Assembly (NCBI RefSeq): GCF_014250515.1
Contig: NZ_CP060202.1
Span: 1,237,001-1,301,000 of the forward strand
Direction of reading: 5' to 3'
DNA from: Hymenobacter sediminicola
Lineage (GTDB): Bacteria > Bacteroidota > Bacteroidia > Cytophagales > Hymenobacteraceae
Length of the DNA stretch: 64,000 nt
The notes under the pieces are model-generated. The model searched no databases. It had not been told where the DNA came from and saw only the letters and a program-made list of their open reading frames with translations. The position numbers and the translations under genes are program-made. Shown here piece by piece: positions 33,420 through 40,655 of this stretch (its first letter is position 1; the number at the start of each line of letters is the position of its first letter).

Positions 33420-33689
33420 ATGACGCATAAGAAAAAGTGGTTGCTATTCGCCCCGGCCGGGCTGGTGGTTGTTGGTTTCGGTACTTGCCTTGTGCAATGG
33501 GCTGCCAGCAAAAAGGAACGCGGCGCACCAACCGGCGAATGGGTAGCGGCCGGCACCCTAGCCTTGGGTGTGTTCAATACCGGGCTGAGCCTATTGGGCC
33601 GGGGTATCGTAGAAAATGTGCTGTACGAAGTGCGGGAGAAGGAAACGGAGAGTCAGGATTTCGACTACAGCAACGTAGCGCGGTTTTAG
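33420..33689 (+). CDS. Small membrane protein of unknown function
   Basis: An 89-residue product from the ATG at 33420 with two hydrophobic segments (KWLLFAPAGLVVVGFGTCLV and WVAAGTLALGVFNTGLSLLG), so likely a two-helix inner-membrane protein, with an acidic tail. A longer frame from 33354 is possible. No family was recognised. A strong terminator follows. Confidence 0.65.
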   Translation: MTHKKKWLLFAPAGLVVVGFGTCLVQWAASKKERGAPTGEWVAAGTLALGVFNTGLSLLGRGIVENVLYEVREKETESQDFDYSNVARF

Positions 33690-33698
33690 CCTATCACA

Positions 33699-33743
33699 AA
33701 ATACAAAAGGCCTGTCAGATGCTTCTGATGGGCCTTTTGTATT
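33699..33743 (+). terminator. Intrinsic terminator after the small membrane protein gene
   Basis: AATACAAAAGGCC and GGCCTTTTGTATT form a perfect 13-base stem; an inner TCAGA/TCTGA pair continues it. Confidence 0.85.
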
Positions 33744-33866
33744 CGTGGCTGCTGTGGTCCAATTTGGCGGTTGCTGTTCGGGCCACAGCTAAGAAGTAGA
33801 TACGGTGGCGTCTGGGCAAACGGCAGCCGCCTGCTTACCTTTCGTCTTCGATCTACTGCCTGTCTG

Positions 33867-36458
33867 ATGAGAAACAAATACTACTGTAGGCCCTGGCGGG
33901 CATATCTGGGGATGGTGGCGCTACTCTGGCTGCTGCGAAGTGCGGCGCCAGTACAAGCGCAAACCACTGCTACTGAAACCGGACCGCTGCTGACACCCAC
34001 TCAATTTTTGGGCTATGAGCTAGGAAGCCGCTTCACACCGCATGCCACGCTTCTACGCTATGTAGAGCATGTAGCGGCTCATGCCGCAGGCCGGATGCGG
34101 GTGCAGCCCTACGGCAGCACCTACGAAAACCGGCCGTTGGAGGTAGTGCAGATTGGTACCCCCGAAAATCTGGCCCGTCTTGACGATATCCGACAGAACA
34201 ACCTGCGCCTCGCAGGTTTGGCCAGCGGGACTGCCCGCACCGATGCTCCCGCCATAGTCTGGCTCAGCTACAACATTCATGGCAATGAGGCCGTGTCGTC
34301 GGAAGCCGTGATGCAGGTGCTATACGATCTGGCCAATCCGGAGAACCAGGAAACCCGGCAGTTTCTGCAGCACACCGTGCTACTCGTGGACCCCTGCGTG
34401 AACCCCGACGGGCATGAGCGGTACGTGCAATGGTACAACCGCGTGCGGGCCCAGGTGCCCAATGCCTCGCCCTACGCCTGGGAGCACCGGGAGCCTTGGC
34501 CCGGCGGCCGCTTCAACCATTACTATTTCGACCTGAACCGTGACTGGGCCTGGCAGACGCAGCAGGAAAGCCGCCAACGGCTGGCACTCTATAACCAGTG
34601 GCTGCCGCAGGTGCACGCCGATTTTCACGAAATGGGCCCGGAAGACCCGTACTACTTTTCGCCGGCGGCCAAGCCTTTCCACGAGGACATTACCAACTTC
34701 CAGCGCAAGTTTCAGGGCATTATCGGGGATTATAACCGCGCCGTGTTTGATAAAAACAACTGGCTCTATTTCACCCGCGAAACCTACGACCTGTTTTACC
34801 CCAGCTACGGCGACACGTACCCATCCTTCAATGGCGCCATTGGCATGACCTACGAGCAGGGTGGCTCCGGCCGGGCTGGTGTGCGCTATGCCAAGTCCGA
34901 CGGTGACACCCTGACGCTGGCCCAACGCATCAGCCATCACCACGCAGCTAGTCTGGCTACCATTCGGGCCGCTTCGGAGCGGCAAACGGAGTTGGTTAAG
35001 GAGTTCAAGAAATACTTTGATGAAGCCCGCACGGCTCCGCGTGGCGCTTATAAGTCGTACGTGGTGGCTGGTTCCGGCGACCCTGGCCAGTTGCGCGCTT
35101 TCACGGAGTATCTGCAGCGCCAGCAGATTCAGTTTGGCTATGCGCCGCGCCGCCAGCGCCTGCGGGGCTTCAACTACTTTGCGGGCCGCGAAGAAACGGT
35201 ACAGGTAGAAGCGCAGGATGTGGTCATCAGTATGTATCAGCCCAAATCAACACTGGTGAAGGTGCTATTTGAGCCACGACCCGCACTGGAAGATTCGCTT
35301 ACCTACGACATCACCGCGTGGGCGCTTCCCTATTCATTCGGGCTGAAAGCCTACGCCCTGAAAGACCGGATAGCGGCCAACGGCCAGGCCGCCAATACGC
35401 CTACTGTTGTCGCCGCCTCATCGGCCGCACTGAGCCAGCCATACGCGTATGTGGCCCGGTGGAATAATCTGCAGGATGTGCGTTTCCTGAGCCGGCTACT
35501 GCAGCAGAAAGTGAAGGTGCGCGTTGCAGGCCGGGCTTTCGAGTCGGAAGGGCAGAAATACCTGCCGGGCACGCTCGTCATCACGCGCAACGGCAACGAA
35601 GCGTTGGGACCAAAATTCGACCAGTTAATCCGGAGCCAGGCCGATTCGGCTGGCGTGATGGTACGGGCCGTGCAGTCGGGCTTCTCTACCTCCGGCGCCG
35701 ACCTCGGCTCGGGCTATGTGCGCAACGTGGCGCGGCCCAACATTGCGGTGGTGGCTGGCAATGGTGTCTCGCCAACTGCTTTTGGTGAGGTCTGGCACTT
35801 TTTCGAGCAGCAGATTGGCTATCCGGTGACTGTACTGGGTACTGACTATTTGCCTTCGGTGCCGCTGGCTAAGTTCGATGTACTGATTCTGCCTGATGGC
35901 GACTATTCGGAGGTGTACAGCGAGCGGCAGCTGGAAGCCCTCAAAACCTGGGTGCGCGGCGGTGGCCGCCTGATTGCAATGGAAGGCGCGGCGGCTTTCC
36001 TGTCGGGCAAGAAAGATTTTCTGCTGAAAGGAAAGCCCGCCGACAGCACCGCTGCCCGCAAAGCCGACCCTTACCGCCTGCTCAAGCCCTATGCCAATGC
36101 CGAGCGGGAACAGATTGGGGAGCGGGTGCAGGGTAGCGTCTACCGCGTACTACTCGACAATACCCACCCGTTGGCCTTTGGCTATGGCAGCACTTACTTT
36201 GCCCTCATTCGTGATACGCTCAACTACCGCTTCTTAGGCGAAGGAGGCTGGAACGTAGGCGTGCTCAAGCGCGACAACTATGCCGCCGGGTTTGCCGGCC
36301 GCAATGCCCGCCGAAAGCTCAACGATACTTTTGTGCTGGGTGCGCAGGATATGGGCCGGGGCCAGGTCATTTACCTTGCCGATAACCCCTTGTTCCGGGG
36401 CTTCTGGCAGGGAGGGAAGTTGTTATTCGGAAACGCACTGTTCTTTGTGGGCCAATAG
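33867..36458 (+). CDS. M14 family zinc carboxypeptidase with C-terminal GATase-like domain
   Basis: Secreted zinc peptidase of 863 residues from the ATG at 33867. Residues 1-31 form a signal peptide ending VQAQT. The M14 domain covers about 45-400: zinc ligands HGNE (H138, E141) and a downstream His in VHADFHEMGPED, the substrate-binding DLNRDWAWQTQQE, and the catalytic Glu in MTYEQGGSGRAG. A second region (about 600-863, FDVLILPDGDYSEVYSE, LKTWVRGGGRLIAMEG) resembles class I glutamine-amidotransferase-like folds often attached to these peptidases. An in-frame start at 33771 would precede the signal peptide and is rejected. Confidence 0.93.
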   Translation: MRNKYYCRPWRAYLGMVALLWLLRSAAPVQAQTTATETGPLLTPTQFLGYELGSRFTPHATLLRYVEHVAAHAAGRMRVQPYGSTYENRPLEVVQIGTPENLARLDDIRQNNLRLAGLASGTARTDAPAIVWLSYNIHGNEAVSSEAVMQVLYDLANPENQETRQFLQHTVLLVDPCVNPDGHERYVQWYNRVRAQVPNASPYAWEHREPWPGGRFNHYYFDLNRDWAWQTQQESRQRLALYNQWLPQVHADFHEMGPEDPYYFSPAAKPFHEDITNFQRKFQGIIGDYNRAVFDKNNWLYFTRETYDLFYPSYGDTYPSFNGAIGMTYEQGGSGRAGVRYAKSDGDTLTLAQRISHHHAASLATIRAASERQTELVKEFKKYFDEARTAPRGAYKSYVVAGSGDPGQLRAFTEYLQRQQIQFGYAPRRQRLRGFNYFAGREETVQVEAQDVVISMYQPKSTLVKVLFEPRPALEDSLTYDITAWALPYSFGLKAYALKDRIAANGQAANTPTVVAASSAALSQPYAYVARWNNLQDVRFLSRLLQQKVKVRVAGRAFESEGQKYLPGTLVITRNGNEALGPKFDQLIRSQADSAGVMVRAVQSGFSTSGADLGSGYVRNVARPNIAVVAGNGVSPTAFGEVWHFFEQQIGYPVTVLGTDYLPSVPLAKFDVLILPDGDYSEVYSERQLEALKTWVRGGGRLIAMEGAAAFLSGKKDFLLKGKPADSTAARKADPYRLLKPYANAEREQIGERVQGSVYRVLLDNTHPLAFGYGSTYFALIRDTLNYRFLGEGGWNVGVLKRDNYAAGFAGRNARRKLNDTFVLGAQDMGRGQVIYLADNPLFRGFWQGGKLLFGNALFFVGQ

Positions 36459-36475
36459 CCTAAGGTTTCGGAAGA

Positions 36476-36537
36476 TCACACTTCCATAAAAAAGGCCCCG
36501 CTGACAATTCAGCGGGGCCTTTTTTATGGAAGTGTGA
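36476..36537. terminator. Long perfect palindromic terminator
   Basis: Twenty-nine-base perfect arms (36476-36504 and 36509-36537) with a four-base loop, containing A6 and T6 tracts beside a GC-rich core. It separates convergent genes and terminates both. Confidence 0.93.
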
Positions 36538-36541
36538 TAGA

Positions 36542-36859
36542 CTAGTCTACTACATCTTCAGCTTTGTTCTTCACGGCTTTGGCGCCTTTTTTCACGGCGC
36601 TGCCGGTTTTCTTCGCTCCTTTTTCAACGACGCGGCCCGTTTTCTTGCCGGCGTATTTCACGTCTTCTTTCGTGTTGTAGGCTTTTTGTCCGGCTTCGGT
36701 GCGGCCGGTGCGGGTTTCGGTTTTCACCGTGCCATTGTCACGTACGGAGGTTTCGGTTTTAGCGCCAGTAGTTTCATCACGGACAACTACTTTATCACCC
36801 TGGGCGAAGGCTGCGGTAGAGAAGGCTGCGGCAGCAAGCAGCATGAGCATCTTTTTCAT
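36542..36859 (-). CDS. Secreted Lys/Ala-rich small protein
   Basis: A 105-residue product from the ATG at 36859 with a signal peptide (KKMLMLLAAAAFSTAAFAQG) and a basic, low-complexity mature part with near-repeats such as GKKTGRVVEKG, AKKTGSAVKKG and AKAVKNKAEDV. No known domain. Start at 36874 is also possible. Function unknown; the periodic K-G-A pattern suggests an extended or amphipathic coil in the periplasm. Confidence 0.7.
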   Translation of the reverse strand: MKKMLMLLAAAAFSTAAFAQGDKVVVRDETTGAKTETSVRDNGTVKTETRTGRTEAGQKAYNTKEDVKYAGKKTGRVVEKGAKKTGSAVKKGAKAVKNKAEDVVD

Positions 36860-36945
36860 GAGTTCAGATATCAAGAGAGGTTATAAAACAACCTGAGCCT
36901 TATACGGCGCTGATAAATTTGGTTGCCAAACCGGCTTGTGCAGCA

Positions 36946-38184
36946 CTATGGCAGCAGCAACGAACTGTCGCCGTAACTCAAAAAACGGTACCCATTAGCC
37001 AGAGCATGTTCGTACACCTGTCGCCATCCGGGGCCTACCAATGCGGCCACTAATAGCAGCAGCGTGCTTTCTGGCTGATGAAAATTGGTAATCAGCCCTT
37101 GGATAACCCTGAACCGGTAGCCCGGCGCAATGAGCAGCTGTGTGGTGGCATGCAATGTGTCAAGCTGCTGCTCAAGCATGAAGTCCAGCAATGCCTGCAA
37201 TGAAGCTGCGGTGGCTAATTTGGAACCGGGCTCGTAGGGCTGCCACTGGCCTACGTGCGGCACTATATCACCAGTAAGCTGCCCCTGCGCCGCCTGCACT
37301 CCCAGCCAATATAGGCTTTCCAGACTGCGTAGGCTGGTGGTGCCCACTGCCACAATAGGTCGTGGCGCATGAGCCAGCAGCTGCCGCAGTACTGCCGCCG
37401 ATATGCTAATAGGCTCTCCATGCATAGCATGGCCATCCATCCGGTCGGCCTTCACGGGCTGGAAAGTGCCGGCTCCTACATGCAGCGTCACGCGAACCGA
37501 CTGAATGCCTCGTTGCGCGAGGTCAGCCAAGACTTGGTTGGAGAAGTGGAGGCCGGCTGTGGGGGCGGCCACGGCCCCTTCCTGCGCCGCATACACTGTT
37601 TGGTAGCGTATAGCGTCTACGTCAGTGTCTTCGCGGTTGAGGTAGGGGGGGAGCGGAAGGTGGCCGGCCCCGCGCAATACTTCTGCAAACGGCAGTGCCG
37701 CCGGCTCCCACCGGAAGCGAATCAGGGAATAGCCATCGGCCGTTTCCTGCCGCTCAGCCGTGAGTGTGGCGGCATGGCCCTGTGCCGTAAACTCCAGCGT
37801 CACAGGTCCGCTTTTCCAGCGTTTGCCGTTGCCTACCAGGCATTTCCAGACACACTCGCCAGTTTGCTGCATAGCAGGCTCTATAGCGCGGTGCGGTGCT
37901 ACGGGCTCGAGGCAAAACAACTCAATCAGGCCACCTGTGGGCTTGTGGCAGAAAAGCCGTGCCCGCACCACTTTGGTATCGTTGAAGACCAGCAGCGCAT
38001 CAGTGGGCAACTCTGCCGGCAGACCCTGAAATGTCTGGTCCTGGATGACGCCCTGGCGGTACACGAGCAGGCGCGACTGGTCACGCTGGGGTAGAGGCTC
38101 CGGGGCAATGCGCTCCGGCGGCAGTTGGTAGGTGTAGTCGTGGATAGAAAGCTGGCGTGGGTCAGCGGGCAATGAGGTCGGCAT
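36946..38184 (-). CDS. queA: S-adenosylmethionine:tRNA ribosyltransferase-isomerase
   Basis: Forms epoxyqueuosine in tRNA by transferring the ribosyl part of SAM to preQ1. The 412-residue product from 38184 shows LSIHDYTYQLPPERIAPEPL, RDQSRLLV, LLVFNDTKVVRARLF, QEGAVAAPTAGLHF, LHVGAGTFQPVKAD, AVGTTSLRSLES, and NFHQPESTLLLLV followed by YRFLSYGDSSLLLP. It is longer than the E. coli enzyme (about 356) mainly through insertions. A frame reaching 38310 is rejected because a promoter -7 element lies between. Confidence 0.95.
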   Translation of the reverse strand: MPTSLPADPRQLSIHDYTYQLPPERIAPEPLPQRDQSRLLVYRQGVIQDQTFQGLPAELPTDALLVFNDTKVVRARLFCHKPTGGLIELFCLEPVAPHRAIEPAMQQTGECVWKCLVGNGKRWKSGPVTLEFTAQGHAATLTAERQETADGYSLIRFRWEPAALPFAEVLRGAGHLPLPPYLNREDTDVDAIRYQTVYAAQEGAVAAPTAGLHFSNQVLADLAQRGIQSVRVTLHVGAGTFQPVKADRMDGHAMHGEPISISAAVLRQLLAHAPRPIVAVGTTSLRSLESLYWLGVQAAQGQLTGDIVPHVGQWQPYEPGSKLATAASLQALLDFMLEQQLDTLHATTQLLIAPGYRFRVIQGLITNFHQPESTLLLLVAALVGPGWRQVYEHALANGYRFLSYGDSSLLLP

Positions 38185-38189
38185 GGGTG

Positions 38190-38197
38190 CAAAGGTA
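38190..38197 (-). promoter_or_regulatory. -7 promoter element abutting queA
   Basis: Minus strand TACCTTTG ending five bases before the queA ATG; no clear -33. Confidence 0.45.
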
Positions 38198-38313
38198 GAA
38201 GGTGCCTTCCATTGCATAGCGGCCAACTCCAGAAAAGCTGGATGCTGCACCAACGCAAACCCCCGGTACAAGGATGTATCGGGGGCTATTAATAAGGGCG
38301 GTACAGTCACAGA

Positions 38314-39096
38314 CTATTTTGCGCGCTGGAAAATCAGGAGGTGTTGCTGCGGAAGTGTCTGGCGGTTTTCCACGAACTCCAACCCCACAGCCTGCACTTC
38401 TTTGCGAGCTTGTTCTTCGCTCATCTTATGAATGCGCTTGATGGGCACATTCACGTCTTCGGCCCGATATTCTACCAGCGCCAACCGACCACCAGGGCGC
38501 AGAGCCGCTTTGATGGCCCGCATCATCTCACGCGGATGGTCAAACTCATGATACGCGTCAACAATAAGCACCAGATCTACTCCGCCCGCCGGCAGATTCG
38601 GGTTCTGCACAGTGCCCAGCACAGGTTCCACGTTAGGCGCTTTATTCTGCTCCTTGTTGTCGCGCAAATACTTTATCATCTCCGGCTGGATATCGACAGC
38701 CAGCACCTTGCCTTTGGGCACCAGCGGGCTGATGCGGAAAGAGAAATAGCCGGTGCCGGCGCCTATATCGGCTACCACATCCGTAGGCTTCAGTTGTAGC
38801 TCGCGCAGCAGGATGTCGGTGCCTTCCTCTTCCTGCCGGTCGTTGCGCTCCAGCCAGTCGGCGCCCTCGTGGCCCATTACGTGCGCAATCTGGCGCCCCT
38901 GGTAGTACTTGCCGATACCATTGGGGTCTTGGGGAGCCGCCAGTCGGTAGCCACTGGTGTCAGGAGCCACAGACTGGTCGGACAGATGTCGGTCGGCACC
39001 AAGTGCCGCCGAGCTTTCCATAGGCGTTTGGGTGCAAGCCGTGGGCAAAAGCAACACCAGCATCACCGACGCCTGGAGAAAGGAAGAAGATATCAT
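38314..39096 (-). CDS. Exported lipoprotein with SAM-dependent methyltransferase fold
   Basis: A 260-residue product from the ATG at 39096 with a type II signal (SVMLVLLLPTAC, lipobox PTAC) followed by a class I methyltransferase domain: motif I VVADIGAGTGYFSFRI, acidic loop VLAVDIQPEM, VDLVLIVDAYHEFDHP and LRPGGRLALVEYR. Similar annotated proteins exist in Bacteroidota, but an exported SAM-dependent enzyme is odd because SAM is cytoplasmic, so the true activity or location is uncertain. It lies 129 bases upstream of queA on the same strand. Confidence 0.8.
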   Translation of the reverse strand: MISSSFLQASVMLVLLLPTACTQTPMESSAALGADRHLSDQSVAPDTSGYRLAAPQDPNGIGKYYQGRQIAHVMGHEGADWLERNDRQEEEGTDILLRELQLKPTDVVADIGAGTGYFSFRISPLVPKGKVLAVDIQPEMIKYLRDNKEQNKAPNVEPVLGTVQNPNLPAGGVDLVLIVDAYHEFDHPREMMRAIKAALRPGGRLALVEYRAEDVNVPIKRIHKMSEEQARKEVQAVGLEFVENRQTLPQQHLLIFQRAK

Positions 39097-39291
39097 ACGC
39101 ACAGATGCAAATAAACCGTGTTTCGACAACATCTTAGCCAACATAAGGGTTCGGACCGGCTATACGAGAGCAGCCAGAATTCATTTTGCCAAGCTTAAAA
39201 AAGCAACAAACAGCGCTGGTTTTTCCGCCTTGTTCTAATTTGGCGCGTACAAAGCTCGTTTGAACAGTTTTCACCAACCTTTTCTTCTTCT

Positions 39292-39900
39292 ATGAAGCAC
39301 CTCTTCCACCACCTGCCCAAGCTGGCTGCCATTGCTGCCATTGCCCTGAGTGCCAGCAGCTGCAACCGCGCCGAGTATGCCATGTTGCCCAAAACTTCGC
39401 CGTACCATGCCACCTATCATGGCACGGCTAAGCCCGCACCAGCTCCGGTTGCACAGCAAGAAGAAATTGCCACTGCAGAAGTAATAACGGCTCCTGTAGA
39501 AGAAAAAAATATTGTTGCTGAAACCCCCGCCGCTGTGCCGGCTGTTACACCAGCCGCAACTCCCGCTGCTAAAAGCGCGGCAGTAGCTTCTGCCAAAGCA
39601 ACTAAGCCTGCAGCTACTAGTGCTGCTCCTCGCAAGCTGAATCTGGTAGAGCGTGCTGCATTTAGCAAAGTGACCAAAAAGCTCGACAAACTAGCCAGCA
39701 AAGCACAGCTCAAGCAGCGCTACGAAACTGCCGAAACCAGCAAAATTGGTGGCTACCTGCGCACAGGTATCATCCTGATTCTGGTAGGTCTGCTGATATC
39801 CCTGTTGAGCGGTATCAGCGGTATTTTCGGCCTGATTGGTGGTATCATCTCCATTATCGGCCTGATCTTCATCATCCTTTGGCTCCTCGACGAAGTCTAG
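39292..39900 (+). CDS. Ala-rich protein with N-terminal signal and C-terminal membrane helices
   Basis: A 202-residue product of unknown function. N-terminus KHLFHHLPKLAAIAAIALSA then SSCNRAEYA is a signal with a possible, imperfect lipobox. Residues about 45-115 are low-complexity Ala/Pro/Lys. The last 55 residues form two hydrophobic helices (YLRTGIILILVGLLISLLSG and GLIGGIISIIGLIFIILWLL). The layout is shared with the next gene, which may be a distant paralogue. Confidence 0.7.
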   Translation: MKHLFHHLPKLAAIAAIALSASSCNRAEYAMLPKTSPYHATYHGTAKPAPAPVAQQEEIATAEVITAPVEEKNIVAETPAAVPAVTPAATPAAKSAAVASAKATKPAATSAAPRKLNLVERAAFSKVTKKLDKLASKAQLKQRYETAETSKIGGYLRTGIILILVGLLISLLSGISGIFGLIGGIISIIGLIFIILWLLDEV

Positions 39901-39923
39901 CCTTAGGCTGACTGCCACGATAG

Positions 39924-39951
39924 AAACCCCGGCCGATATGGTCGGGGTTTT
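39924..39951 (+). terminator. Intrinsic terminator
   Basis: AAACCCCG and CGGGGTTT arms with an inner GCC/GGT pair and a short loop, then TTTTG. Confidence 0.8.
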
Positions 39952-40044
39952 TTGTTTCCTACTAGTCTTTTCGTAACGGAGCAGGTAGCAAGATGCTACT
40001 CTGGTTGAATTAGCGTTTCTTGCCGCAACTCATTGCTGCTATCT

Positions 40045-40635
40045 ATGAATCTCTATTCTGGGTTGAGTGGCTACTTCTTGGCCGTTCTGCTGCTTGCCGG
40101 TTGCCAGAGTGCCCGCCCTGTATTTCTCTTGCCCTCTACAGCCAGCTATGTATCGGCTCCGGATAGTCCACAGCACACTGCTGCCACAGTAGCACCAATT
40201 CGTAACGTGCCAGCGGCTTATTCTGTGCCGCCGGAATTAAGTGCTTCGCTGCCAACCCCCGACGCGGATACTGAAATTGTGTCTATTAGCCACCAACGTC
40301 CTGCTCTACCCGTACCCATGCCGGTCTTTCTGTCCAGGCCTGATACCAGCCTAGTTCGGCAACGAGCAACTGGCCCAACGGCCGAGCAAATCAAGGCAGC
40401 TGACACCCGGACCAGTACCGCCAATATTTTTGGTGTGATCCTGCTCCTGTTGGGTACCGGTATGTTGATTGCAGGCATTAGCATAGGTGGCTGGGGCGGG
40501 CTGGCCCTATTTGCTTACGGTTTGGTTCCTATGATTCTCAGTGTCCCACTTATCATATTCAAGAGCAAAAACAGCACGCGTCGCCTTGCGAAAGAAAAGC
40601 TGCGAGCTGAGCGAAAAGCGGCCCAGGCCAAGTAA
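40045..40635 (+). CDS. Lipoprotein with C-terminal membrane helices
   Basis: A 196-residue product (ATG at 40045) with a clear lipobox in FLAVLLLAGCQSARP, a Pro/Ser/Ala-rich linker, and two hydrophobic helices near residues 125-175 (IFGVILLLLGTGMLIAGISI and LALFAYGLVPMILSVPLIIF), then a basic tail RRLAKEKLRAERKAAQAK. No known family was recognised. It resembles the upstream gene in plan. It converges with priA with only 20 bases between stops and no obvious terminator. Confidence 0.7.
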   Translation: MNLYSGLSGYFLAVLLLAGCQSARPVFLLPSTASYVSAPDSPQHTAATVAPIRNVPAAYSVPPELSASLPTPDADTEIVSISHQRPALPVPMPVFLSRPDTSLVRQRATGPTAEQIKAADTRTSTANIFGVILLLLGTGMLIAGISIGGWGGLALFAYGLVPMILSVPLIIFKSKNSTRRLAKEKLRAERKAAQAK

Positions 40636-40655
40636 AACTGCTGGCCCAAGTCGCC

